DNA from: Balneolales bacterium
GTDB lineage: Bacteria > Bacteroidota > Rhodothermia > Balneolales > Natronogracilivirgulaceae
Direction: 5' to 3'
DNA length: 64,000 nt
Assembly: GCA_007134845.1 (NCBI GenBank)
Contig: SLKA01000062.1
Span: 1-64,000, forward strand
Below, one piece after another: positions 1 to 9,110 of the stretch. The first letter of the stretch is position 1, and every line of letters starts with the position of its first letter. Under the pieces are notes generated by a model. It was given only the letters and a program-made list of their open reading frames with translations. It made no database searches and was not told where the DNA came from. A program made the position numbers and the translations under genes.

Positions 1-135
1 AATAACATTGTTTCATTGGGGGGATTGATTTTGGAAAAGACGAATAATCTGTCCTAAATGTACCTAATCATAGAGAATTTGAATATCTTGAAACGTTTTG
101 GACAGCTGTGAAAATCAATATTCATTATTGCGCTT

Positions 136-258
136 TCAAAAATCCACCCCGAGTTTTCCCCGGAATCGTCGCACAGATCCGGCGACGATCTTCAGCCGCG
201 TCTTGTGGTGCATCGTTACCGAGTAACCCAGAAACGCCCTCTTTTTTACAAGTCAGCT
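136..258 (-). pseudogene. Group II intron reverse transcriptase/maturase fragment
   Basis: On the minus strand an open stretch of about 40 codons ends at a TGA at 136-138. It contains the residues FLGYSVT, then KTRLKI, then SVRRFRGKL. This matches the region just after the palm of group II intron reverse transcriptases (FLGY, a short strand, then SvkRfK before the thumb). No catalytic YADD box, upstream palm or maturase end is present, so this is a relic. It is short and the call rests on motif memory alone. Confidence 0.45.
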
Positions 259-562
259 CACCACTAATTAAAAGTTAAACAGAAAACCATTTGCATGTTA
301 AATAATTTTCAATATCATTGGTTTAATATGTTCAAGTTACCGGTTAACAATAGATTGTATCTTTAAATGTGAGCGGGATGCATAGACCCTGGAAACGGAC
401 AGCAACAGGATTCACCCGAAGAAACGTCCGGACCTTACTTTCATAATAGTGATCCGGAAGTCTTGGGTAGTGGGGCACGTTGCGTCATTACTGATTCACC
501 GGTAGCTGTTTTGCACGCATTTCATCCAAAAATTGTACTCCCACTAATCAATCACCAAATCA
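259..562. other. Intergenic leader before the M14 peptidase
   Basis: There is no convincing gene here. It is AT-rich up to about 370 and holds a palindrome at 336-348 that resembles the LacI-type sites of the uronate locus. The segment 370-460 is richer in G and C with short self-complementary stretches, but I do not recognise a known RNA. It probably carries the promoter and leader of the peptidase gene. Confidence 0.3.
336..348. promoter_or_regulatory. Palindrome resembling the uronate LacI-type operator (weak)
   Basis: GTTACCGGTTAAC is near-palindromic around a central CG. It is close to the CTTAAACGGTAAC-type sites at 4127, 5315 and 20331. It lies 215 bp upstream of the peptidase start, so it could be a distant operator or chance. 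Confidence 0.2.
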
Positions 563-3169
563 ATGAACTTCCGAAAAGCATTTATCACTACTTTTTTAAC
601 ACTTTTCGCAGTCGGTGCTGGTCAGGCACAATCATTATCCGATTACCTGCCGGATGATGTTACATATAATGCGGGTATTCCCACACCATCGGAAATTCTG
701 GGATATGAAATTGGTGAACAGCATCCTGATCATGCTTTGATCATACAATATATGCATAAAGTAGCTGCAGCATCCGATAGAGTTGAAATCCAGGAATATG
801 CGCGAACTTATGAACACCGACCACTGGTGTTACTCAAAGTAAGTTCACCAGGTAATATCGTTAATCTGGAAGAAATCCGGCAAAATCATATTAAACTTAC
901 ACACCCGGAGCAGTCACAGGATTTGGTTCTTGAGCAAATGCCGGTTCTAACCTGGCTCGGTTATAGCGTACACGGAAATGAGCCCAGCGGGGCCAGCACC
1001 TCCATGCTGGCTGTCTACTATCTGGCCGCTGCAGAAGGAGAAAAAATCGATCGTCTTCTTGAGGAAAGTGTAATTTTGATAGACCCGGTACTCAATCCCG
1101 ATGGACTGAATCGTTTTGCAAGCTGGGTAAATTCCCACCGCAGCAGTGTGATGGATGGAGATCCCATGAACCGTGAACACAATGAAGCATGGCCTGGTGG
1201 AAGAACGAACCATTACTGGTTTGACCTCAACCGCGACTGGATGCCTGTTGTTCACCCGGAAAGTCGGGGCCGGATTAAAATGTATCAACAATGGAAGCCC
1301 AATGTGCTTACTGATCATCACGAAATGGGCACGCAAAACACGTACTTTTTCCAGCCCGGTGTTCCGGCACGTGAAAACCCTCTCATACCTGAACAAACCG
1401 TTGAAATAATCAGTAAACTTGCAAAGTACCATGCCTCATATCTGGATGAATACAACCAGTTATATTGGACTAAAGAGGGGTTTGACAACTACTATCTCGG
1501 CAAAGGCTCCACTTATCCCGATTTACATGGAACGATCGGAATATTATTTGAACAGCCCAGTGCACGCGGTCATCTTCAGGACAGCCAGCATGGGAAAGTC
1601 AGCTTCCCGGTCGCCATCCGAAACCAGTTTGTAACAACACTGTCAACGATTGAAGGTTCACATGAAAATCGTGTTAAACTCCTCAGCCATATGCGGGATT
1701 TCTACGTTAATGCTCTTGAAAATGCCCGGAATGACGATATTTCAGCATATGTCTTTGGCTGTGAAAAGGATCCGGCACGTAATTATCATCTGATTGACAT
1801 TCTTGATCACCATAATATCGATGTTTATCACTTGTCGGAAGAAATTGAACAGGATGGATTGACATTTCACCCCGATTGGGCGTATATCGTACCACTTGAA
1901 CAGCCGCAGTATACGTACATCAAGGGGTTGTTCATGGAGCATCATGAATTCACCGACAGTCTCTTTTATGATGTTTCCACCTGGACACTGCCTCATGCAT
2001 TTAACATGGACTATGTCGAATTGAAGCAGGGTGGTTTGTTCAGTAGAAATTTCAGGGAAGATTTGCTTGGTGGCAGAGTTGCAGACCCTTTTTTTCCACA
2101 AGGAGAACTGAAAGGGGATGAAAGTCCTTATGCCTATCTGTTCGAATGGCATGGATATTATGCACCAAGAGCCGCCTATCGACTGCTTGATGCAGGGGCA
2201 CGGTTGAAAGCCGCCAAAAGACCTTTTCGCATTGGCACCCAAAACGGGGTACATGGCTTTGATTATGGTACGATTATGGCCAATATGGGAATTCAGGACA
2301 CGTCCATTGCCGGTGAAATTCACAAGGTTATGGAAAAGATAGCCGAAGAAGATGGAATTGTGATTCATACTGTTGAAACCGGGTTGTCAACGGATGGGGT
2401 TGATCTGGGAAGCCGCAACTTTATTTCAATGGAAAAACCTTCAACAATGATCATAGTTGGAGACGGTATCAATATGCATGAAGCCGGAGAAGTATGGCAT
2501 CTACTGGATCAGCGATACAAAATGCATCACACTCTCATTGATAAAAAAGACATAAATAATACCGATCTGTCCCGCTATAATAACATCGTCATGGTCAACG
2601 GAAACTATAACGATATATGCAGCCAAACCGTCAATTCCATCAAAAAATGGGTATATAACGGGGGCAATCTCATCACCATCAAAAATGCGACAAGATGGGC
2701 AGTTACTAACAAACTGGCTGATATTGATTTTAGGGAAACACATCTTCGTTTGACTGAAAAAGGAGACTTCCCCCCTTACATTGAGGAATCAACCGAGCGT
2801 GGCGCCCTGGTTATCGGAGGCACCATCTTTGAAACACAGGTGGATTTAACCCATCCCCTGCTCTACGGGTACAGCCGAAACACCCTTCCGGTATTCCGAA
2901 ACAGCAGGATTTTTATTGAGCCAACTGACAATCCTTATGCCAGTCCGGTACGCTATACATCCGAGCCTTTGCTTAGCGGATATGTTTCTGAAAAAAATAT
3001 GGAACTTCTTCCCGAATCTACCGGAGTTGCAATAAGTTCATTCGGATCCGGAAAAGTCATACTCATGCCGGACAATCCCAACTTCCGGGGTTTTTGGTTT
3101 GGAACCAACAAGTTGTTTGCCAATGCTCTGTTTTTTGGCAGCGGCATTGAACAAGCAACTACCAACTAA
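563..3169 (+). CDS. Secreted M14-family zinc carboxypeptidase
   Basis: This 868-residue protein starts with a signal peptide (about residues 1-23, ending GQAQ). The zinc-binding HGNE motif is at residues 137-140, followed by NPDGLNRF, an FDLNRDW block and a TDHHEMG block that should supply the third zinc ligand. An ILFEQPSARG segment may carry the catalytic glutamate. These are hallmarks of peptidase family M14. The second half, from about residue 400, looks like the long C-terminal region common in Bacteroidota M14 proteins, with a possible glutamine-amidotransferase-like fold (inferred). It probably acts in the periplasm or outside the cell on peptides. It stands alone, with no operon partner. 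The ATG at 563 is chosen because it gives a clean signal peptide. Confidence 0.9.
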   Translation: MNFRKAFITTFLTLFAVGAGQAQSLSDYLPDDVTYNAGIPTPSEILGYEIGEQHPDHALIIQYMHKVAAASDRVEIQEYARTYEHRPLVLLKVSSPGNIVNLEEIRQNHIKLTHPEQSQDLVLEQMPVLTWLGYSVHGNEPSGASTSMLAVYYLAAAEGEKIDRLLEESVILIDPVLNPDGLNRFASWVNSHRSSVMDGDPMNREHNEAWPGGRTNHYWFDLNRDWMPVVHPESRGRIKMYQQWKPNVLTDHHEMGTQNTYFFQPGVPARENPLIPEQTVEIISKLAKYHASYLDEYNQLYWTKEGFDNYYLGKGSTYPDLHGTIGILFEQPSARGHLQDSQHGKVSFPVAIRNQFVTTLSTIEGSHENRVKLLSHMRDFYVNALENARNDDISAYVFGCEKDPARNYHLIDILDHHNIDVYHLSEEIEQDGLTFHPDWAYIVPLEQPQYTYIKGLFMEHHEFTDSLFYDVSTWTLPHAFNMDYVELKQGGLFSRNFREDLLGGRVADPFFPQGELKGDESPYAYLFEWHGYYAPRAAYRLLDAGARLKAAKRPFRIGTQNGVHGFDYGTIMANMGIQDTSIAGEIHKVMEKIAEEDGIVIHTVETGLSTDGVDLGSRNFISMEKPSTMIIVGDGINMHEAGEVWHLLDQRYKMHHTLIDKKDINNTDLSRYNNIVMVNGNYNDICSQTVNSIKKWVYNGGNLITIKNATRWAVTNKLADIDFRETHLRLTEKGDFPPYIEESTERGALVIGGTIFETQVDLTHPLLYGYSRNTLPVFRNSRIFIEPTDNPYASPVRYTSEPLLSGYVSEKNMELLPESTGVAISSFGSGKVILMPDNPNFRGFWFGTNKLFANALFFGSGIEQATTN

Positions 3170-3456
3170 TAAGGAGAATATTCACATTCCGAGTCATGTT
3201 CCACCTTTCCCGTCTCCCTCATGACATTCCAAAAATCCGGAGTGCGGCCCTCAAAAATGGTGTTGGCCCAGGCGGGCCATCTTCCGGGTAGTAAAAATCA
3301 CATCCTCGGCCGGCGGGCCTGAGATTGCAGGGACGTCAAATTTGCAATATTTACCAGGTCTCCGGATTCTACACTTATCCGGGCGGCAACACCGACAGGA
3401 ATGGACATCATACCGTCACGTGAACCGGTCGATTTGAAAGCTTCCCTTAACTAGCA
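3170..3456. other. Decayed intergenic region with a coding-like fragment
   Basis: No intact gene is present. On the minus strand, 3450-3298 reads without a stop for about 50 codons (fragments AFKSTGSRDGMMSIPVGVAAR and SVESGDLVNIANL) and looks like the tail of an enzyme gene that has lost the rest. I cannot name the family with confidence. Its position beside transposase debris suggests an old rearrangement. Confidence 0.3.
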
Positions 3457-3509
3457 ATGTTTAAAACTAAGGATTTATATGAATTAGTTGATGGTATTTT
3501 TTGCAGGGT

Positions 3510-3541
3510 TGGAAAGTCGCCTGGACCCAGGCGACTTTCCA
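3510..3541. repeat. Perfect 15-bp inverted repeat with 2-nt centre
   Basis: TGGAAAGTCGCCTGG and its exact reverse complement are separated by AC. There is no T-run on either side, so it is not a standard terminator. It sits just upstream of the transposase remnant and could be a REP-like or MITE-derived hairpin. Confidence 0.85.
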
Positions 3542-3836
3542 TAAATCGCACCGGTGGCCGATATCCCAGCGAACTGATTGCAAGTATGTCCCGAAAGGGA
3601 GATTGCTGGGACAACAGTCCGGTGAAGAGCTTCTTTGCTTCATTGAAGAAAGAGTCGGATCTGTATGCCACGATGAATTATCATCAAAAAGCAACGAAGT
3701 ATTTGAGTACAATGCTGTATTTTAAAACCGGCAACGACCTCATTCCTGGCTGGATGGCAGTAGTCCGGAAAATTTTGAAATCAAACATCAACCCTTAAAC
3801 ATGTGTGCTTAACCAAGTGTCCTGTTTTTGGGGTCC
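3542..3836 (+). pseudogene. IS3-family transposase remnant (orfB C-terminus, frameshifted)
   Basis: The first frame encodes SMSRKGDCWDNSPVKSFF and then ASLKKE, the conserved C-terminal DDE region of IS3-family OrfB, including the last acidic residue. The match then moves to another frame: VFEYNAVF, an in-frame stop where Tyr is expected, and NRQRPHS with SPENFE, the usual end of these proteins. The segment from RTGG to ASMSRKG is also shorter than normal. With a frameshift, a stop and most of the protein missing, it is inactive. A sequence at about 3817-3836 (GTGTCCTGTTTTTGGGGTCC) resembles an IS3-type terminal repeat. No intact copy is in the window. Confidence 0.75.
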
Positions 3837-3897
3837 ACTCCACCTCGCGGTGGACACTCTTGCCGTTCGGCTAATGCTTCCTCCTGCCGGGCGCACC

Positions 3898-3933
3898 AAA
3901 AAAAAGCCTGATTACCGGTTAAGGTAATCAGGC
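3898..3933 (-). terminator. Rho-independent terminator of the uronate operon (minus strand)
   Basis: An 11-bp perfect stem (GCCTGATTACC/GGTAATCAGGC) has a 6-nt loop and is followed on the minus strand by eight T. It lies about 275 bp past the lacI stop and probably ends the long minus-strand transcript. The loop side happens to contain TTACCGGTTAA, similar to the operator motif. Confidence 0.85.
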
Positions 3934-4126
3934 TGGAAGCAAGTTGCCTGAAGTTTACTGCATTTGTGAAAAGGTTAACAAGTGTGAGTTTCACAAAAAC
4001 AGCCCACTTCCTATATGCAGTATGTAACATCCGGGTCACAGGGACGAAAACCTGGATGATCTTGCTTTTATTGTTACAGGTTAAAAGAGAAAAATATCAT
4101 GGAAATTGCTGGATATACCCACAAAG

Positions 4127-4139
4127 CTTAAACGGTAAC
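4127..4139. promoter_or_regulatory. Operator-like site downstream of lacI
   Basis: CTTAAACGGTAAC shares 11 to 12 bases with the sites before lacI (5315) and dctP (20331). It lies 70 bp past the lacI stop. It may be an auxiliary site for looping or a remnant. Confidence 0.35.
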
Positions 4140-4208
4140 TAAAATTTAAAACACCAACAGCGCAATGTCAAATTATTTTTAAAATTGTTTTAATAAACTG
4201 CAATCAAT

Positions 4209-5219
4209 CTAAAAATCCCATCCCGTTTCCAGGAATTTACTTTCAATATACTCAATGTGGTCACATGCCATAATTTTTCCTTCTATTTCATTTATAAGTA
4301 GCTCGGCTGCTTTTTTCCCCATTTCCAGGGCTGGCTGGTCAATATAGTACTGTGGATATGGCACCGCACCTCGTATCCCGCTATCACCAAATGCCAGCAT
4401 CTTTATGTCGTCCATCAGCTCCGGAGCAATCTCCTGCATTGCCATGTATGCACCAAGTCCAACCGGATACGTAACTGTAAACAGACCATCCGGAACAATT
4501 CTCCTTTTTAGCAAGGTCTTAAAACCATAGTAACCTGCTTCCTCATCAAAACCACCCTCGACAACCATATCCATTACCGGTTTACTACCATTTTCAGATA
4601 ACGCTTCTTTGTACCCAAGAAGTCTTTCCTTTCCAATGTTTACGTGCTGGTATCCGGCAAGATGTGCAATATTTACACAACCTCGCTTTAATAATTCTGC
4701 AACACCATTTTTGGCAGCTTTTCGGTCATCCATGATAACACTGTTAAAGCCGATTCCCATGATATTTCGATCGAAGAATACCAATGGGACCTGCATCATG
4801 CGAAGCCATTTGTAAAGATCCGTGTTTCTTGTTTCCATTGAAACTGATACCAATAGACCTTCAACCTGCATTGAAAGCAACCCTTCAATATGCTTGTTTT
4901 CCAGTTTTTCGCTCTCTTCCGATAACTTCAAAACAATTTCGTAACCATTAGCATTGGCATGCTTTTGAATTCCGGCAACAATATGCGCAAAAAAATTGTG
5001 GGCAATCTTTGGAACAACCACGCCTATTGTTTTACTTCTGGATGAAGTCAGTGACCGGGCCAAGAGATTAGGTCTGTATCCGAGTTGATCAGCAATTTCT
5101 TTTACCTTCTGTTTTGTATTATCAGAAATATCAGGGTGATTTCGAAGTGCTTTGGATACAGTAACTTTCGTAACATTCAGCCTTAAAGCAATGTCTTTCA
5201 GAGTTACTTTCTTTCTCAT
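4209..5219 (-). CDS. LacI-family transcriptional regulator of the uronate locus
   Basis: This 336-residue protein has an N-terminal LacI helix-turn-helix (TLKDIALRLNVTKVTVSKAL, residues 6-25) and hinge helix (NLLARSLTSSRS), then a periplasmic-binding-protein-like effector domain from about residue 60 to the end. The length is normal for the family. It is the last gene of the minus-strand uronate cluster, and palindromes centred on CG, as LacI-family proteins prefer, lie in front of it and in front of dctP. The likely role is repression of the cluster relieved by a uronate or a pathway intermediate, with autoregulation. The effector is unknown. Confidence 0.9.
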   Translation of the reverse strand: MRKKVTLKDIALRLNVTKVTVSKALRNHPDISDNTKQKVKEIADQLGYRPNLLARSLTSSRSKTIGVVVPKIAHNFFAHIVAGIQKHANANGYEIVLKLSEESEKLENKHIEGLLSMQVEGLLVSVSMETRNTDLYKWLRMMQVPLVFFDRNIMGIGFNSVIMDDRKAAKNGVAELLKRGCVNIAHLAGYQHVNIGKERLLGYKEALSENGSKPVMDMVVEGGFDEEAGYYGFKTLLKRRIVPDGLFTVTYPVGLGAYMAMQEIAPELMDDIKMLAFGDSGIRGAVPYPQYYIDQPALEMGKKAAELLINEIEGKIMACDHIEYIESKFLETGWDF

Positions 5220-5314
5220 GTAAATTTCTCAAACTATTGCAAGAGCGCCAATCAAATGAATTTGAAAAGAACGAAATCATGCTCTTTTTTCTGGATATGG
5301 ACTTCTCCCTGCTA

Positions 5315-5334
5315 CTTAAACGGTTAATTTACCG
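5315..5334. promoter_or_regulatory. Candidate LacI-type operator before lacI
   Basis: The core CTTAAACGGTTAA (5315-5327) contains TTAA-A-CG-G-TTAA, a palindrome around CG apart from one pair. It continues into TTTACCG, which adds a second symmetry with the CGG half. On the minus strand it directly follows GTTATAC (5336-5342), a possible -10 element. A repressor bound there would block lacI, suggesting autoregulation. Confidence 0.5.
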
Positions 5335-5427
5335 AGTATAACATTTTTTTGAAGAAACTGCCCGATTATTTCACGCCATTTGAAAATGATTTTATAATTT
5401 GTAAAACATGGGTCCAGGATCGTGGTA

Positions 5428-7428
5428 TCACATCAAGATTTTCCGGCATTCCTCCACAACGCGCTCAACCGTAAACCCAAGCGCTTTCATTGCCTCCCCG
5501 CCCGGTGCCGATTCTCCGAAACGCTCCAGGGAGATGCTTGTTCCGCCGGTTCCGGTGTACCTGCCCCAGCCAAAGGAAACCCCGGCCTCAATCGAAATTC
5601 GCCTTGTGACCTGCGGCGGAAGTACCGAGTTTCGGTATGATTCCGGCTGCTGATCGAACACTTCCTGACATCCCAGGTTCACTACCCTGGCACTGATACC
5701 TTCTTCAAGCAGTTCGTCCCTGGCGCCCAGTGCAAGCTGCACTTCCGATCCTGTTGCTATCAGCGCGAGATCATCGCTGTCACTTCCAGCCATCACATAT
5801 CCGCCTTTGCTGATCCCGCTGGCCGGGGCCACGCCGTTTCTGTCAAAAATGGGCAGTCCCTGACGGGTCAGAATCAACGCTGTCGGCCCATCGGTACGCT
5901 CCAGGGCCATCTGCCATGCATATGCTGTCTCGTTGGCATCGGCCGGGCGAATCACATTCAAATTCGGTATAGTGCGCAACGACGGAATATGCTCTACCGG
6001 TTGATGTGTCGGACCGTCTTCTCCGAGTCCGATACTGTCGTGAGTAAAAACATAAACCACCGGAATACCCATTAGTGCCGCAAGCCGGATTGTCGGACGC
6101 ATATAGTCCGAAAAAACCAGAAAAGTCCCGCCATAGGGCCGCAAGCCTGTAAGCGCCATCCCATTCATAATTGCGCCCATGCCATGCTCGCGAATACCAT
6201 ACCGGATATAGCGGCCGGAATAGTTGTCAGCTGAAAAATCCTGAAGTGTTTTGACCAGTGTGTTGTTCGAGGGCGTCAGATCTGCTGAACCGCCGATGAT
6301 GAACGGACTCTCTCCCACCAGCTTCTCCAACACCTTGCCTGAAGCCTGGCGTGTCGCCATTTTTCCCGCTTCCGGTGAGAATTCGGGAAGTACCTGTTCC
6401 CAGTTTATGGATAATTTTCCTTTCTGAAAGTCGTCAAGCTCCCGGTATAACTCAGGGTGTTTTTCTTTATAAGCAGCAAGTTCATCATCCCAGGTTTTTT
6501 CGAGCTGCGCACCTTTTGCAACCGCCGTCCGGAACACCTCAAGCGCCTTCTCCGGTATGACAAAAGTCTGATCCGGGTCAAAGCCCAGGTTTTTCTTTGT
6601 CAGCCTGGCCTCCTCTTCTCCGAGGGCCGCACCATGAATAGCGGCCGTATCCTGCTTGTTCGGACTGCCATATCCGATATTTGTTTTAGTGGCAATAAGT
6701 GATGGCCGGCCATCACTGTTTTCCAGGCAGCTCACCAACGCTTTTTCAATGGACTGCAGGTCATTGCCATCAGCTGTCACAACATTCCATCCATACCCTT
6801 CATATCTTTTCGGGACATTTTCCGAGAAGGACAGGTCGGTGCTGCCGTCAATAGTTATGCCGTTATCATCATAAAAATAGATCAGGTTGTCCAGTTTCAG
6901 GTGTCCGGCCAGGGAGGCGGCCTCGCTCTGGACCCCTTCCATCATATCACCATCACTTACGATGCCATAAATGTTGTAATCGAAGGGCTTGAAATCATCG
7001 CGATTGAAATAGGCTGCCAGGTATTTCTGAGCAAGTGCCATCCCGACACCGTTGCCGAATCCCTGTCCCAGGGGACCAGTAGTTGTTTCCACACCGGCTG
7101 TATGTCCGTATTCCGGATGCCCAGGCGTCTTGCTGTTGAGCTGACGAAACTGTCGCAGTTCGTCCAGCGGAAGGTCATAGCCGGTCAGGTGCAACAGCGA
7201 ATATAGCAGCATTGAGCCGTGTCCGGCCGACAGCACAAACCGGTCGCGGTTCAGCCAGTGCGGGTTATCAGGATTGTGACGGAGGTATTTGGTCCACAGC
7301 ACAAAAGATAGCGGAGCTGTACCCATCGGCATTCCGGGATGTCCGCAACCTGCGGCTTCCACCGCATCGACGGCCAGGGTTCTAATGGTATTTATGCAAA
7401 GGGTATCGAGATCGTTACTGGATTTCAT
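5428..7428 (-). CDS. tkt: Transketolase
   Basis: This 666-residue enzyme has the full transketolase layout. The N-terminal thiamine-diphosphate domain shows GHPGMPMG, the GHGSMLLY block and the GDGDMMEG-type metal/TPP motif (here SDGDMMEG). The central pyrimidine-binding domain shows GIREHGMG and [16 protein letters not shown], and a C-terminal domain follows. It moves two-carbon units between sugar phosphates in the cytoplasm, linking pentose phosphates to fructose 6-phosphate and glyceraldehyde 3-phosphate. It lies downstream of pfp and gnd on the same strand but is separated from pfp by 364 bp that hold a tandem duplication, so it may have its own promoter. No transaldolase gene is nearby. 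Confidence 0.96.
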   Translation of the reverse strand: MKSSNDLDTLCINTIRTLAVDAVEAAGCGHPGMPMGTAPLSFVLWTKYLRHNPDNPHWLNRDRFVLSAGHGSMLLYSLLHLTGYDLPLDELRQFRQLNSKTPGHPEYGHTAGVETTTGPLGQGFGNGVGMALAQKYLAAYFNRDDFKPFDYNIYGIVSDGDMMEGVQSEAASLAGHLKLDNLIYFYDDNGITIDGSTDLSFSENVPKRYEGYGWNVVTADGNDLQSIEKALVSCLENSDGRPSLIATKTNIGYGSPNKQDTAAIHGAALGEEEARLTKKNLGFDPDQTFVIPEKALEVFRTAVAKGAQLEKTWDDELAAYKEKHPELYRELDDFQKGKLSINWEQVLPEFSPEAGKMATRQASGKVLEKLVGESPFIIGGSADLTPSNNTLVKTLQDFSADNYSGRYIRYGIREHGMGAIMNGMALTGLRPYGGTFLVFSDYMRPTIRLAALMGIPVVYVFTHDSIGLGEDGPTHQPVEHIPSLRTIPNLNVIRPADANETAYAWQMALERTDGPTALILTRQGLPIFDRNGVAPASGISKGGYVMAGSDSDDLALIATGSEVQLALGARDELLEEGISARVVNLGCQEVFDQQPESYRNSVLPPQVTRRISIEAGVSFGWGRYTGTGGTSISLERFGESAPGGEAMKALGFTVERVVEECRKILM

Positions 7429-7624
7429 CTGTTTAAATGTTTGGATTTATAATGTCAGATAGAATGCCATGACAGATCTTAATCATACACCTGTGTGTCA
7501 GAACTTGAGCTCTGTCATGGGCATTTCATGTGTTTAAATTTTCCGATTTATAATGTCACATAGAATTCACATGACAGAATGTAATCATGCTCTTGTATGT
7601 TCGGGGCTATCCCGGTCATGGACA
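7423..7624. repeat. Two tandem 101-bp units covering the tkt start and leader
   Basis: Unit 1 is 7423-7523 and unit 2 is 7524-7624. Both begin TTTCAT, share GTTTAAAT, GATTTATAATGTCA, ATGACAGA, AATCAT and GTCATGG, and are roughly three-quarters identical. A third TTTCAT at 7625 marks the end. On the minus strand the first unit contains the tkt start codon, so the leader, including a possible promoter (TGACATTATAAAT), has been duplicated upstream. The divergence between units shows it is not a recent assembly artefact. Confidence 0.85.
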
Positions 7625-7792
7625 TTTCATATGTTTTTATCAAATTAAATAAATTTATCAGGTGCTAATGCCCTTCTTGCCTGGCTAGGCGATTACGAAA
7701 GGAAAATTCGTATGCATTCAGGAAATTCATCTCAATTTTCAGGGGGATCATCCCTGCAAGGCAGAGCGATGCAACGTTAATTGTGAATTTTC
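7625..7792. other. Remainder of the pfp-tkt gap
   Basis: Beyond the 101-bp units this gap is AT-rich with no ORF or clear hairpin terminator. It makes the pfp-tkt interval (364 bp) one of the longest in the cluster. Confidence 0.4.
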
Positions 7793-9085
7793 TTACATCG
7801 CATATTCCTGAGGAACATACGCTTTGCATCTCTTTTCAGCAAATATCGGCTTGATTCTGGCAAAACGCTGAATACCATTGACGAGGGGAACACTGACCCA
7901 ATCCTCTCCAATGAGTGGACGTGCATAACGAACGAAATCATCCGTCACATCACAGCGATTTTCGGTAATCCAGTGTGCCGGAAATTCACGTTCGGAATTG
8001 GCAACGTTGTCAAGCGGCACCTTGTCGTAATCCACCATGTAGATATCACCCGGCCGGCGCAGGATCGTAGCCATATACCCCGACCCCTCATCTTTTGCTA
8101 CCATGACGGCTTTTTGTCCGACCCGGTAAGCCTCCTCCAGATCAACAGCAGAAGCATATATCATATTGTGACGCTGATCCGTTCCACTCACATTCACTCT
8201 GGCGGCACCGCGAGCACCGATTCCCACCTCATTAAGATGGTTTACGAGCTTTTGTCCGACCGTGATTTTGCTGGCTGAGAACTGGGTATGACCGAAGGAA
8301 TCTCTGGTTTCCCCGATGTCACCCATGGGAAACCCTTCGCTGACCACCACAATCGAACGACCATGCTTTTTCACATTGTCATTCACATTATCTGTGAGTT
8401 GATCCATCGTGATATCCGATTCCTTCATGAAAATCTGAAGAGGCAGTTCCCGATCCGGATCAGCAAGTCGCGCAGCAGCCGGGATAAACCCGATTTTGCG
8501 CCCCATTACCTGAATAACCATAACGGGGTCTGCAGGTGATGAGCCCTTGTTCTCTTCGTTGGCATTCTGGATATTCAATGCCCAGTAACGTGCCACGCTG
8601 CCGTAACCCGGGGTATGGTCAATCAGCTTGAATTCCGAATCACCCACATCATTGTCGATGGTTTTGGGCACACCGGTACCGACAAGATCCAACCCTTTTT
8701 CCCGGGCCAGTTTGGCCACCTTGTTGGCGGTATCCATGGAATCGTTGCCTCCTATGTAAAAGAAATAGCCGATATTGTGTGCCTTGAGGACTTCAATCAC
8801 CCGGTTAAAATCAGCCTCCTGATGATCTTTTAGCTTATATCTGCACGTTCCGATCGAGCCTGCGGCAGGTGATGTTCTCAGCAGTGCGATCTCATCAGCC
8901 GGCTGAGCCGACATATCGATCAATTCCTCCTTGAGCACACCTTCGATTCCGTGAAGCCCGGCATAGACCGAGCCGAATATTTCCGGAAATTCCTGACAGG
9001 TATCAACAATGGCGCGCAACGAATTGTTGATAACCGGTGTTGGTCCGCCCGACTGGGCTACAAGTACATTTTTTTTATTCATCAT
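7793..9085 (-). CDS. pfp: Pyrophosphate-dependent 6-phosphofructokinase
   Basis: This 430-residue enzyme is longer than ATP-dependent PfkA (about 320). It carries GGNDS where ATP enzymes have GGDGS, and PKTIDND where ATP enzymes have PGTIDND. The Asp and Lys at these places are the known markers of pyrophosphate as phosphoryl donor. A HTPGYGS block and MGRKIGF substrate motif follow. It interconverts fructose 6-phosphate and fructose 1,6-bisphosphate reversibly in the cytoplasm. Related PPi enzymes can also phosphorylate sedoheptulose 7-phosphate, which is relevant beside transketolase. A strong GGAGGTG precedes the ATGATG start, so the second ATG may be the one used. It starts 25 bp past the gnd stop, so the two are probably co-transcribed. 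Confidence 0.93.
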   Translation of the reverse strand: MMNKKNVLVAQSGGPTPVINNSLRAIVDTCQEFPEIFGSVYAGLHGIEGVLKEELIDMSAQPADEIALLRTSPAAGSIGTCRYKLKDHQEADFNRVIEVLKAHNIGYFFYIGGNDSMDTANKVAKLAREKGLDLVGTGVPKTIDNDVGDSEFKLIDHTPGYGSVARYWALNIQNANEENKGSSPADPVMVIQVMGRKIGFIPAAARLADPDRELPLQIFMKESDITMDQLTDNVNDNVKKHGRSIVVVSEGFPMGDIGETRDSFGHTQFSASKITVGQKLVNHLNEVGIGARGAARVNVSGTDQRHNMIYASAVDLEEAYRVGQKAVMVAKDEGSGYMATILRRPGDIYMVDYDKVPLDNVANSEREFPAHWITENRCDVTDDFVRYARPLIGEDWVSVPLVNGIQRFARIKPIFAEKRCKAYVPQEYAM

Positions 9086-9110
9086 TTCACCTCCAAAATC
9101 ATCCGGAAAA

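Noticed and set aside
370-460. Known riboswitch or structured RNA upstream of the M14 gene
   Set aside because: Some self-complementarity is visible but no conserved core of a family I know (SAM, c-di-GMP, TPP, cobalamin, RNase P) could be matched.
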